Virus record (IMG/VR): IMGVR_UViG_3300012926_000012
Span: 1-35,825 of that record
Direction: 5' to 3' (one strand)
Source: a virus
Length of the DNA: 35,825 nucleotides
This document shows, one piece after another, positions 7,502 through 13,923 of this stretch (positions within the stretch are counted from its first letter, which is position 1; each line of letters starts with the position of its first letter). The notes below the pieces were generated by a model. That model was not told where the DNA came from. It made no database searches and saw nothing but the letters and a program-made list of their open reading frames with translations. The position numbers and the translations under genes are program-made.

Positions 7502-7535
7502 AAAAAGGCCGGCGGATGTGACGAGCACCCGCCGG
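7502..7535 (-). terminator. Rho-independent terminator after the DUF1064 gene
   Basis: On the minus strand a GC-rich stem (CCGGCGG paired with CCGCCGG, extended by GTG/CAC-type pairs to about 10 bp with a 7-base loop) is followed by CC and five T residues at 7506-7502. This is a standard intrinsic terminator located between the DUF1064 nuclease and the next minus-strand gene. It splits the leftward operon, so the downstream genes need antitermination, leakage or their own promoter. Confidence 0.75.
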
Positions 7536-7551
7536 GTTAATGGAGGACAAC

Positions 7552-7923
7552 TCAGTTGAATTGTTCGTACTTCCAACCCTCGCGGCTATCCCATGACACG
7601 CCGATAAAACGAAACTCTGGATATATTTCTGCGGCAATTTTCACCTTTACCCGAGCATCATCCTCCCAATGGGCACGATCCTCTTTCTTCCACCTAGCCT
7701 TAACCTCGTGTAACTCTACCGACCCATCGGCCAACACGACGAGAAAGTCAGGAGTTAGGAATGTGTTATTCGCCAAGCGAAGCTTGATCGATTCAAAGCG
7801 CCAGGAATGTATCTCGCCGACCATTTTGCGATCATTCAACAAGGAGGCGTACTTAGTCTCAAGACCATTCATGCGTCCTGGAACGTGCTGCGTGCGGCCA
7901 CGTGCGCGAAAGGGATTGGCCAT
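7552..7923 (-). CDS. DUF1064-type PD-(D/E)XK nuclease
   Basis: A 123-residue protein of the DUF1064 family, phage proteins related to Holliday-junction-resolvase-like PD-(D/E)XK nucleases. The active-site pattern is P-D59-F-L-V ... E73-V-K75, with an upstream Glu at about 22 and the family's WRFE ... KLRLANNTFLTPDF block. It would process branched or broken DNA during replication and recombination. It starts at an ATG overlapping the stop of the LexA-like gene (TAATG) and is followed by an intrinsic terminator, so these two genes form the promoter-proximal unit. Confidence 0.85.
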   Translation of the reverse strand: MANPFRARGRTQHVPGRMNGLETKYASLLNDRKMVGEIHSWRFESIKLRLANNTFLTPDFLVVLADGSVELHEVKARWKKEDRAHWEDDARVKVKIAAEIYPEFRFIGVSWDSREGWKYEQFN

Positions 7924-8138
7924 TACAGCACCCTCAGCGAGCGGCTCTTCTTGTCCGCGCGTCCGATATAGCCCTTGGCCTCAAGGCGTAGCACAAGCTT
8001 CCGTGCGGCCACAGCCTGTATGCCAAGCTCGCCGCCGATCTCGCGATAGCTGGGGGAATAGCCAAGTTGCCGGATCAGGTTTTTGATTTTTATGAAGGTG
8101 GCTTTCTGTGATGCGGTGAGTGGATCGCGCCTTACCAT
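7923..8138 (-). CDS. LexA-type DNA-binding protein without peptidase domain
   Basis: A 71-residue winged-helix protein equivalent to the N-terminal DNA-binding domain of LexA: L-T-A-S-Q-K-A at the start, Y-S-P-S-Y-R-E-I-G-G-E-L-G-I as the first helix-turn-helix segment, and a wing near G-Y-I-G-R-A-D. The Ser/Lys autopeptidase domain of LexA is absent, so RecA-triggered self-cleavage is not expected. It is divergent from xis-int and its promoter lies in an operator-rich 170-bp gap, which makes it the best candidate for the lysogeny-control repressor in the window. The ATG lies only a few bases after the predicted transcription start and has no SD. Confidence 0.8.
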   Translation of the reverse strand: MVRRDPLTASQKATFIKIKNLIRQLGYSPSYREIGGELGIQAVAARKLVLRLEAKGYIGRADKKSRSLRVL

Positions 8139-8148
8139 GTTCGAGAGC

Positions 8149-8175
8149 GTAGTACGGATCAGGATATTTTGTCAA
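8149..8175 (-). promoter_or_regulatory. Promoter of the LexA-like gene
   Basis: On the minus strand TTGACA (8175-8170) is followed after 15 bases by TACTAC (8154-8149). The -35 box overlaps a copy of the TTTGTGTTGA element. The predicted start of transcription is about 4 bases before the ATG at 8138, so the mRNA would be nearly leaderless. Spacing is short, which lowers confidence in the -10 choice. Confidence 0.5.
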
Positions 8176-8281
8176 CACAAAATGCAATTAGTGATAAGAA
8201 AATTATATTCGGGATATCAAATGAGTACTATCTTCCGATTTCCACAATGATTTATGTTGCCAAACGTAACTTTTGTGTTGA
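8172..8281. promoter_or_regulatory. Divergent operator pair (11-bp inverted repeat)
   Basis: TCAACACAAAA at 8172-8182 and its exact reverse complement TTTTGTGTTGA at 8271-8281 face outward in the gap between the LexA-like gene and xis. Each arm overlaps the -35 region of the promoter on its side. The same element recurs at 20028-20037 in another phage promoter, so it is likely a regulator-binding site. The bound protein is not known; the LexA-like product is the obvious candidate. Confidence 0.55.
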
Positions 8282-8307
8282 GTATAACGAGTACGGACGT
8301 GTACCGA
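8278..8307 (+). promoter_or_regulatory. Promoter of xis-int
   Basis: TTGAGT at 8278-8283 is followed by GTGTACCGAT immediately before the xis ATG at 8309. TACCGA at 8302-8307 is 18 bases from the -35 box; a TGTACC reading gives 16. Either way the transcript would begin at or next to the ATG. No SD sequence precedes the start codon, which fits a leaderless message. The -35 overlaps the TTTTGTGTTGA operator arm. Confidence 0.45.
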
Positions 8308-8308
8308 T

Positions 8309-8551
8309 ATGGATCCACAAGAGTGCCTTTTGACAGAAGTAGAGATGGCAGAGTTCTTAAAAACAAGCATTAAGACGCTGCAACGTGAGCGGTGCCAAGG
8401 AATCGGTTTCCCCTACCTAAAACTCGGGCATGGGCGCAACGCCAGGGTGCGGTATTATTTGCCGCATGTGCTTGAACACTTGGACAAGTGCAAGCGAGTA
8501 CCCTCCGTGCGGGCACACTTCGAGGACACCTATGCTAAGAAAACGCGGTAA
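8309..8551 (+). CDS. Excisionase-like helix-turn-helix protein
   Basis: An 80-residue protein with a MerR/AlpA-like winged helix-turn-helix: L-L-T-E-V-E-M-A-E-F-L-K-T-S-I-K-T-L-Q-R (7-26), then G-F-P-Y-L-K-L-G and V-R-Y-Y-L-P-H-V-L-E. This architecture is typical of excisionases and small directionality factors. It lies directly upstream of the integrase, whose start overlaps its last 20 bases, so the two are co-translated. It probably binds attP to steer excision; it could also regulate its own promoter. There is no SD, in line with a leaderless transcript. Confidence 0.75.
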   Translation: MDPQECLLTEVEMAEFLKTSIKTLQRERCQGIGFPYLKLGHGRNARVRYYLPHVLEHLDKCKRVPSVRAHFEDTYAKKTR

Positions 8552-9608
8552 ATACTGGCACTACCAATTTGAAGTTGACGGCGTAGCCTACTGGGGATCG
8601 ACGCGGGAAGCCGTGAAGACCAGGGCCGAAATGTTTGAGTCTATCAGGAAGACTGAGATCAGACAGCAAGGCGGCAACGTGTTTCTGCGCAAAGCTCCTA
8701 CGCTCATGGAATTCTCTAAGCGGTTCCTTGAGTTCAATCAACAACAACTCCAGGCCGGGTCCATCGATAAGGATACCGAGCTTTATTACAGGAACGGCTG
8801 GCGTTTGCTAAAAGTTACGGACGTGATCGGCATGCGCATGGATCAGATTGGTACGCCGGATGCCGCAGTGCTGAGCTTTCCGGGCGGGCCATCAAACGCC
8901 AACACTGCTCTTCGTACCCTACGGCGCATGCTGTCCTATGCCGCCGAGCTTGGGGTCATACGCGCCGCGCCAAAGATCAAGCTGCGCGAGGAGCACGGAA
9001 GGGAGGGGACTATCGAGCCGTGGATGGAACGCTTGCTGCTAAAGGAAGCTCCAGACCCATTGGCGGACGTGTTGATTCTCATGCTTGATTGTGGGATGCG
9101 GCCCGAAGAAGTCCTGCGCATGCGCTGGGAGCATATCTCGTGGGAGCGTGATCGCGCTCTGGTGCCCCATGGCAAGTCCCTGCGCTCCAGACGATACGTG
9201 CCCATGTCTAACCGTGTCCGGTCACGCCTACGGGCACGCCAGGCTGCGGGCGAGTGGGTATTCCCGGCTGATTCGACTCCCGGCTACCGCACTACCGTCT
9301 CAAAACAGTGGTTGGCTACTCTCAAGGCGGCCAATGTACGGGCGCGCGAAGAGGGATTGCCGGGCCTGCCCGAAAACATAGTGCTGTACTCAGCCCGCCA
9401 CACCTACGCTACCCGGTACCTTGAGGGTGGCGGGAATGTGGCATCGCTGATGCGGTTACTAGGTCACTCCAGTTTGAGTACTACGCAGAAGTATTTGCAC
9501 CCTGGGATTGCCGAATCAGCCGAAATCGTTAACCGCAACAATTGTAAAACTGTGGTGATGCCTGACATATTGCCTGACATTGCTACGCAACAGGACTGGG
9601 TAAATTGA
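8532..9608 (+). CDS. int: Tyrosine recombinase (phage integrase)
   Basis: A 358-residue integrase that recombines attP with a chromosomal tRNA-Arg gene. An N-terminal arm-binding-like region (1-55) precedes the SAM-like core-binding domain (about 56-155) and the catalytic domain. Active-site residues are R190 (GMRPEEV), K215 (HGKSLRS), R289 (YSARHTYAT), H312 (LLGHSS) and the nucleophile Y321 (TTQKYLHP); the usual His three residues before R289 is Tyr. The ATG at 8532 is chosen because GAGGA lies upstream and it overlaps xis by 20 bases. Its 3' end contains two of the repeated CCTGACA arm-type sites, and the att core follows 21 bases after the stop. Confidence 0.95.
   Translation: MLRKRGKYWHYQFEVDGVAYWGSTREAVKTRAEMFESIRKTEIRQQGGNVFLRKAPTLMEFSKRFLEFNQQQLQAGSIDKDTELYYRNGWRLLKVTDVIGMRMDQIGTPDAAVLSFPGGPSNANTALRTLRRMLSYAAELGVIRAAPKIKLREEHGREGTIEPWMERLLLKEAPDPLADVLILMLDCGMRPEEVLRMRWEHISWERDRALVPHGKSLRSRRYVPMSNRVRSRLRARQAAGEWVFPADSTPGYRTTVSKQWLATLKAANVRAREEGLPGLPENIVLYSARHTYATRYLEGGGNVASLMRLLGHSSLSTTQKYLHPGIAESAEIVNRNNCKTVVMPDILPDIATQQDWVN
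9561..9579 (+). promoter_or_regulatory. attP left arm: two CCTGACA direct repeats
   Basis: TGCCTGACAT occurs at 9559-9568 and again at 9571-9580, a 12-base spacing, inside the last codons of int. The same heptamer CCTGACA occurs as a pair with 11-base spacing on the other side of the tRNA core (9820 and 9831). Paired direct repeats flanking a core are the usual form of integrase arm-binding sites. Confidence 0.6.
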
Positions 9609-9629
9609 CCTTAACTCTATGATTCTAAA

Positions 9630-9675
9630 TGGTGCGCCCAGAAGGATTCGAACCTCCGGCCTACTGATTCGTAGT
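9630..9675 (-). other. attP: attP core: 3' half of tRNA-Arg(ACG)
   Basis: Read on the minus strand, 46 bases match the 3' part of a tRNA-Arg(ACG) exactly in layout: anticodon loop CTACGAA, stem TCAGT, variable AGGCC, T arm GGAGG-TTCGAAT-CCTTC, acceptor TGGGCGC, discriminator A and encoded CCA. The complementary 5' anticodon stem and the rest of the tRNA are absent, so it is not a functional tRNA gene. Tyrosine integrases commonly exchange strands at the anticodon loop and their phages carry the 3' half to restore the tRNA. The position next to int and the flanking repeats make this the attP core. Confidence 0.85.
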
Positions 9676-10130
9676 TCACGGATGTTTTGTCTCCGCAACA
9701 TTGGATTGTCATCGTTTAATCATTCCATATCAACGACTTACAATTCGTCGCCCGCACGGATGTATCTCCCGACAAAACCCTGCAATTCCCAATGTTTACT
9801 CACCGTTTTTCAAGTCGTGCCTGACAAAATCCTGACATCAAATAGATTTCCACACATATACCACTTCGGTACCATTGTCCGGTTACTAAGGTTGATGGCA
9901 ATCTCATCGCATCCACCCAACAGCCACGGACCTCGATGCAAGGATATGCGGGATTCAAAAGGGATTTTGGGCCAAACCCTGCAAGGAGCCTTCACATGGT
10001 AATTTCTGCCACCTCAACCCCTGGAAATTCAACCCTAATCCTATCCGCATCACTCTTTATTGGAGCCTGCGAATGGTACAAACTCGGACTCAGCCTGCTC
10101 AAGCACCTGCCCAGCCAGGAAGTCCCCATT
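9676..10130. other. Gene-poor attP right flank
   Basis: No convincing gene is seen here. Open frames run through the tRNA fragment or lack conserved features. The stretch holds the right pair of CCTGACA repeats at 9820-9826 and 9831-9837. An ATG at 9996 has a good AAGGAG site, so a short peptide cannot be excluded. Confidence 0.5.
9820..9837 (+). promoter_or_regulatory. attP right arm: two CCTGACA direct repeats
   Basis: CCTGACA at 9820-9826 and 9831-9837, 11 bases apart and in the same orientation as the pair at the left of the core. Together they give a P-core-P' layout of about 280 bp. Having both arms around one core implies an intact attP. Confidence 0.6.
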
Positions 10131-10379
10131 ATGAGAAAGAGGCTAAGAAAATCTTATTGGCGGACAGTAAAATTATCGCTCCTCGCATCTCTTTTCTTGA
10201 CACTAGGACGGTACACGCATGTACACTTGGAATACCAGAAAATGGCGGAAGACGAATACGACACGTTCAAGGATTTAGTGTACTATCTATGTACCAACCA
10301 TAGGCCCGCTGTGCCAAGCGCTATAGGAAATACAAATGACAAACGGACCATTAGACCTGATAAACAAGAGAATTGCTGA
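10131..10379 (+). CDS. Possible small membrane protein
   Basis: An 82-codon frame with a basic N-terminus (MRKRLRKSYWR) and one hydrophobic segment (VKLSLLASLFLTLG), preceded by CCAGGAAG about 10 bases from the ATG. Its 3' end overlaps the next gene by 44 bases and the second half has no recognisable feature. It may be a real single-span membrane protein or a chance frame; I give it less than even odds. Confidence 0.35.
   Translation: MRKRLRKSYWRTVKLSLLASLFLTLGRYTHVHLEYQKMAEDEYDTFKDLVYYLCTNHRPAVPSAIGNTNDKRTIRPDKQENC
10197..10227 (+). promoter_or_regulatory. Possible promoter upstream of the winged-helix gene
   Basis: TTGACA at 10197-10202 with TACACT at 10222-10227, a long 19-base spacer. 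The spacer and -10 contain GTACAC and TGTACA, the hexamer also seen near other promoters in this genome. It would give a leader of about 100 bases for the gene at 10336. Confidence 0.3.
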
Positions 10380-10767
10380 TATCGAGAAGGAACTCATCAC
10401 CTACAAAGAGGCGCGCGCGGAACTAGAGCGCGCCTCGGGTATGGAGCCGACAGATGAGTACCCAAGCCTGCAACGCTTGGACTACGTGAACATGGCCCCT
10501 ATCGAGGCAGTAGAGAAGCTGCTGGATCGATCAAGAGAGCCGATGCGTCCTCAGGACATCGTGAAGGAATTGTCTGCCGGTGGCGCTACGCTTAACAAGA
10601 AGCGCGGAGAGAACAACATCCGCATTGCTATCGAAAACAGCATCGTCAACAATCGGCTTATGCTACGCGGATCGTCAATCAAGAAGCGCGATCTGAAGGG
10701 CGTCCAGGAAGCCGTAGCCAAGAATGATGGGATGATTGAGCGAAACAAGTTGTGGGTTGAGAAGTGA
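10336..10767 (+). CDS. Winged-helix (HARE-HTH-like) protein with N-terminal coiled coil
   Basis: A 143-residue protein. Residues 5-35 form a charged helix (INKRIADIEKELITYKEARAELER) likely to be a coiled coil. Residues 52-112 (APIEAVEKLLDRSREPMRPQDIVKEL ... NNIRIAIENSIVNNRLML) have the helix-turn-wing pattern of HARE-HTH or similar winged-helix domains, which read modified or bent DNA or act in regulation. AGGAAAT precedes the ATG. It stands alone between attP and the convergent recombination operon, 1 base from the stop of the opposing gene, a typical place for a regulator or an accessory gene. The family assignment is tentative. Confidence 0.65.
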   Translation: MTNGPLDLINKRIADIEKELITYKEARAELERASGMEPTDEYPSLQRLDYVNMAPIEAVEKLLDRSREPMRPQDIVKELSAGGATLNKKRGENNIRIAIENSIVNNRLMLRGSSIKKRDLKGVQEAVAKNDGMIERNKLWVEK

Positions 10768-10768
10768 G

Positions 10769-10948
10769 CTATTGGTATCCGTGCCCGCCGCGGGTCATAT
10801 GGCATGAAACTAAAGACCCACCTAAAACAATGCAAACAATGTGCGACGTCGTAACGACTGGTTGGTGGAGATATTGATATCGGATCGTAAGTCTCACGAT
10901 CAATACGGATATAGCTATCAAAATCAGCATCTTTGTGCGGAGAGTCAT
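10769..10948 (-). CDS. Small membrane protein (59 aa)
   Basis: A 59-residue protein with two hydrophobic stretches, KMLILIAISVLIVRLTI and IVCIVLGGSLVSC, so one or two membrane passes. The ATG at 10948 has GGAAAGGAC upstream and overlaps the stop of the preceding gene (ATGA). It is the last gene of the leftward recombination operon and ends 1 base from the stop of the facing winged-helix gene. No family recognised. Confidence 0.6.
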   Translation of the reverse strand: MTLRTKMLILIAISVLIVRLTIRYQYLHQPVVTTSHIVCIVLGGSLVSCHMTRGGHGYQ

Positions 10949-11232
10949 AATGTCCTTTCCCCAGACTTCATCCTTGTAATCACCCCGCGCAGTGCAGATA
11001 CAGAACGGCCATAGTGTTCCGCGCGATCTCTCCACTCCACGTACCATTTCTCATACATATCGCGATCAGCGATGAGTTGTGCGTGATTTCTAGCTATAAG
11101 TTCGCAGGCATCGGCGATTCTTTGAAAACTTCCAGTGTTGACCTCCCCTAAATCCCACTCGTAGCCAGTATCATTACTAGTCACATTGAAGGTGCCACGA
11201 CTCAAATCTCTTGTTTGCTTTTTTGTCTTCAT
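10945..11232 (-). CDS. Hypothetical helical protein
   Basis: A 95-residue, mostly alpha-helical, hydrophilic protein; residues about 35-90 (QRIADACELIARNHAQLIADRDMYEKWYVEWRDRAEHY) look like a long amphipathic helix or coiled coil. The ATG at 11232 has AAGAAGGCGGT upstream and shares the ATGA with the stop of the previous gene. Not recognised; an accessory role in the RecT operon is possible. Confidence 0.65.
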   Translation of the reverse strand: MKTKKQTRDLSRGTFNVTSNDTGYEWDLGEVNTGSFQRIADACELIARNHAQLIADRDMYEKWYVEWRDRAEHYGRSVSALRGVITRMKSGERTL

Positions 11233-11375
11233 ACCGCCTTCTTTCCAGTAGAACTGCAATCTTTACATGGCTTGGCGTAGCGATGAATTATGCCAGGGCC
11301 GTACATCTTGGCGCGCCGGAAGACGAAAATAAATCCCAGGCCACTACACTTCAAGCAATCTGGCCGCTTTTTCAT
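11229..11375 (-). CDS. DnaJ-type zinc-ribbon miniprotein
   Basis: A 48-residue protein consisting of two Cys pairs, C-L-K-C-S-G-L-G near the start and C-K-D-C-S-S-T-G near the end. This is the CxxCxGxG arrangement of the DnaJ central zinc domain. Stand-alone copies are common in phages and have no fixed role. AGGAGTG precedes the ATG at 11375, which overlaps the stop of the upstream gene. Confidence 0.65.
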   Translation of the reverse strand: MKKRPDCLKCSGLGFIFVFRRAKMYGPGIIHRYAKPCKDCSSTGKKAV

Positions 11376-11584
11376 GATCCACTCCTGAACAAGTCGGCAT
11401 CTGGACATGTAGACCAGTGTGTGATTGCTGGAGAGATGCCGCGCTCCATCGTATCCATTGGGATTAGCTTGCCCCTGGGGGTTCGCCACCACTCCAGCTC
11501 CGCCTGGCACGAGCGACATATGCCGTAGTCGCTAAATACATAGCCAGCGGTTTTCAACTCCTCAAGATTTTTTGGAAATGGCAT
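11372..11584 (-). CDS. Zinc-finger hypothetical protein
   Basis: A 70-residue protein with I-C-R-S-C-Q-A-E-L-E-W-W-R-T-P-R-G-K and, further on, H-W-S-T-C-P. This resembles a frequent phage family in which C-x2-C pairs with H-x3-C to hold zinc and the middle reads W-x-x-T-x-x-G-K-x-x-P. AGAGGA precedes the ATG. It overlaps both neighbours. Function unknown. Confidence 0.7.
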   Translation of the reverse strand: MPFPKNLEELKTAGYVFSDYGICRSCQAELEWWRTPRGKLIPMDTMERGISPAITHWSTCPDADLFRSGS

Positions 11585-11822
11585 GGCGCGTCCTCTTTAC
11601 CCTGCTGGTTTTTTCGATGATCTCGACAGCCATGACGAACGGTAGATATCTGCTATATTCCGAACGACTCTTGGCAGCAGAAACTGCCGCTATACGGCTT
11701 GGATATAGCGGCATCGTATTGACTTTAATAGAGCGATTGTCGCCATCCACTAGCCTGTTAGATTTTGGTCTGCGAAAGATTCCCGTAGACGGAACGTTCA
11801 TCACTACATACATTTTCTTCAT
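11562..11822 (-). CDS. Basic hypothetical protein
   Basis: An 86-residue, strongly basic protein with no Cys or membrane segment; the C-terminal KTSRVKRTRHAISKKS tail could bind nucleic acid. AAGGAGACGCC precedes the ATG, which overlaps the upstream stop by ATGA. The 3' end overlaps the next gene by 23 bases. Not recognised. Confidence 0.6.
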   Translation of the reverse strand: MKKMYVVMNVPSTGIFRRPKSNRLVDGDNRSIKVNTMPLYPSRIAAVSAAKSRSEYSRYLPFVMAVEIIEKTSRVKRTRHAISKKS

Positions 11823-12031
11823 GGCGTCTCCTTATAGTTCAACCACTGACTAGCAAGTTTGATTGCGCATCTCTCGCCGCAAATGTGCTTCGCGTAACTC
11901 CCCATTGCCATCCCTGCATCCCACTTCATGAGCTTGAAAGTATGCCTCATTGGAATGCAGAGAAACCAGTGGTTCGCTATGCCCTTTTCGGCCCCGCAGA
12001 CATCGCAGGCAAATCGGATGGATTGGCTCAC
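11819..12031 (-). CDS. Cys-rich hypothetical protein
   Basis: A 70-residue protein with F-A-C-D-V-C-G-A-E-K near the start and H-I-C-G-E-R-C near the end, two Cys pairs that could form one zinc site. It begins with GTG overlapping the RecT stop (GTGA), so translation depends on RecT synthesis. A role next to RecT is possible but unproven. Confidence 0.65.
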   Translation of the reverse strand: MSQSIRFACDVCGAEKGIANHWFLCIPMRHTFKLMKWDAGMAMGSYAKHICGERCAIKLASQWLNYKETP

Positions 12032-12993
12032 GCGTCCACCCCAACCTGCTTGGAAGCTAGGATGCTGGCCTCAGCTCGAATTTTCGACCAGTCCGAGTTG
12101 TACTGCTCGACGAAGCGTTGTATCTGCTTTTCATCCCAACCGATCACGTCGAATGCGGCTCTGGCCTCCTTCTCATCCTGAGATGTTTCATGGCTACCTT
12201 CAAGCGTGGGAGCTTCGTCTTGATATCCTGCCGGGATAAAGGTTCCCTCGATAGCTTCCTTCACGCTGATCGTCTGTCCGCCAACATCTGCTGAATAGTC
12301 CAGGTTGGCTGCCGTAGCAACCTCAATGGACTTTGGCATGTATTTGATAACCTGCAAAAGCGCGACCTTGCGACCATACATCTCAAGATTGTTTTCGTTC
12401 TGTAGGGCATAATGCCTTTTCCCAACCTTGTTGTAGCGGTTGAGATGCCTGTTCACCTTGCTGCGCGACCACACTTCAATTGCTGGCCACTGTGAGTTGC
12501 GTACCCATCCCACCGCATAGACATGCGTGAATGGCGTATCGTCGTCAGATTCCATTCCGGGTACATGCTTCAAATCTGGCCTAGTCCCCATCTGGTAGCT
12601 GAACTCATCACCCACGTGGACGGCTCCGGTCCACACGCTGGCGCGGCCTGAGCGCGATACAAGATCCACATATCCTTGCCAGCCTGGAACCAGTGAGCAG
12701 GTCCCGCCATATGGAATCAGGTAAGCCTGCCCCATGACGCCAGGCTCAAGGCCTAGCTGTGCGGCAATGATGATGCTCGCAAATACTGAGCGAGGATCAC
12801 ACTTACCAAGCTCGGGATTTTTCCTGAATTCCGTAAGGGCGATGCGCGCCATGCGGTCAGGATTGAGATGCTTTGGAAGGGCAAGAGCAATTTGTTGCTT
12901 GTACTCTTCCAGCATCTCTGGGAAGGTGAACGACTTGGTTTTGGACGCGAGCTCCGATGTTCCGGTAGCCTTCTTCAATTCAGCGACTGACAT
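12028..12993 (-). CDS. recT: RecT-family single-strand annealing protein
   Basis: A 321-residue RecT/Bet-like protein that anneals complementary single strands during phage recombination. Family features include P-D-R-M-A-R-I-A-L-T-E-F-R-K-N-P, the S-V-F-A-S-I-I-I-A-A-Q-L-G-L-E-P segment, the A-Y-L-I-P-Y-G-G ... W-Q-G-Y-V-D-L block (about 85-115) and W-S-R-S-K-V-N-R-H. Length is slightly above the norm because of an acidic C-terminal tail (about 245-321). It follows the YqaJ exonuclease by 16 bases and has GGAGGAAAC before its ATG. Exonuclease plus annealer is the classic two-gene recombination unit. Confidence 0.95.
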   Translation of the reverse strand: MSVAELKKATGTSELASKTKSFTFPEMLEEYKQQIALALPKHLNPDRMARIALTEFRKNPELGKCDPRSVFASIIIAAQLGLEPGVMGQAYLIPYGGTCSLVPGWQGYVDLVSRSGRASVWTGAVHVGDEFSYQMGTRPDLKHVPGMESDDDTPFTHVYAVGWVRNSQWPAIEVWSRSKVNRHLNRYNKVGKRHYALQNENNLEMYGRKVALLQVIKYMPKSIEVATAANLDYSADVGGQTISVKEAIEGTFIPAGYQDEAPTLEGSHETSQDEKEARAAFDVIGWDEKQIQRFVEQYNSDWSKIRAEASILASKQVGVDA

Positions 12994-13009
12994 TGTTTCC
13001 TCCGTATAT

Positions 13010-13867
13010 CTATGCGGCGCGGAACACGCGGAACTTGACAGGCTCTACCGTGTATCCCTTCCGCTCTTGTAGTTTTCGTGTAGCCAGCTTCTTACCATTT
13101 GAATCAACTATTTCGGTGTGATCTTTCATGAACTTGAATATGTCCAGCTCCATGAGTTCACACTTGGCCTCGTCACCCGCCAAGCCCTTCTTGAAAAGCT
13201 TGTACCGCTCGATAATCTCCACGATCTCCGATGTAGCCTCAATCGAGTTACCGCTATCTTTTGGCCAAGCAAGGTTCACATCTGCGAGGCTGGTGATGGG
13301 CGGCGCTACATGCTTGTCAACCATCTCCCAGAAGTCAATGCAGCGTTGCCGGATCAGCGAGATCATTTCCTCGTCACGCTCAGTGCGATAGATACGCAGA
13401 TCGTCGGCCCCAATCATTGCCGAGCAGAGTGTGCGCTCACAGCCGCGTATCATCTGGCCGAAGAGAAACTGGACTGTGTAGTGGAGTGGAATCTCGTCTG
13501 TGCCCTGTTCGCCCCACTGATAGGCCACGCGTGGATGGACGGTTTTAACGTCGGCGTTCTGGACTCCATTTACATCCATCCATTCAAAGTCAATCTCGCA
13601 AGAGAGAAATGACAGTTCGGGATCGCAAAATCTTTGATTCCTGGAGACGATCTCGATTCCATATTCCTCGCGCGTCATTTCGATGACGTAAGGCTCAAGC
13701 ATCTTCCCTCGCCGCAGTACCTTATCGCGGGATACATCGAAATCGTCCTCCACCTGCCCAGTCTTCTCCATCCAAAGCTGGTAAGGGGTTTTATAGGGCG
13801 ATACGCCAAGGATCGCAGCGGCATCGCTTCCTCCGATAAATTTTGTGCGGTCCAGTACAGCTTCCAT
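13010..13867 (-). CDS. YqaJ/lambda-exonuclease-like nuclease
   Basis: A 285-residue YqaJ-type viral recombinase exonuclease that resects double-strand ends to feed RecT. I see I-G-G-S-D-A-A-A-I-L-G at 11-21 with the following S-P-Y-K-T-P-Y-Q-L-W, E58 in KMLEPYV, C-E-I-D93, and A-D106-V-K108-T as the catalytic D...(D/E)xK set (Val between Asp and Lys). The Q-F-L-F-G-Q-M segment follows as expected. The ATG at 13867 is chosen over upstream Met codons because GGAGGGAAAC precedes it and the conserved domain begins right there. Active together with RecT. Confidence 0.92.
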   Translation of the reverse strand: MEAVLDRTKFIGGSDAAAILGVSPYKTPYQLWMEKTGQVEDDFDVSRDKVLRRGKMLEPYVIEMTREEYGIEIVSRNQRFCDPELSFLSCEIDFEWMDVNGVQNADVKTVHPRVAYQWGEQGTDEIPLHYTVQFLFGQMIRGCERTLCSAMIGADDLRIYRTERDEEMISLIRQRCIDFWEMVDKHVAPPITSLADVNLAWPKDSGNSIEATSEIVEIIERYKLFKKGLAGDEAKCELMELDIFKFMKDHTEIVDSNGKKLATRKLQERKGYTVEPVKFRVFRAA

Positions 13868-13884
13868 GTTTCCCTCCGTATTAC

Positions 13885-13916
13885 ATGCGCCGCGCCTAGT
13901 TAAGAATGCGGCGCAT
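13885..13916 (-). other. 9-bp hairpin upstream of the exonuclease start
   Basis: ATGCGCCGC (13885-13893) and GCGGCGCAT (13908-13916) are perfect inverted repeats with a 14-base loop. The hairpin sits between the stop of the upstream gene and the SD of the exonuclease. No T run follows, so it is more likely an mRNA processing or translation-control element than a terminator. Confidence 0.45.
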
Positions 13917-13923
13917 ATTGGTA

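Noticed and set aside
7556-8086. 176-codon plus-strand frame
   Set aside because: It is antisense to the DUF1064 nuclease and the LexA-like gene, both with clear motifs.
9619-10002. 127-codon plus-strand frame downstream of int
   Set aside because: It runs through the tRNA fragment and attP arm, with no conserved feature.
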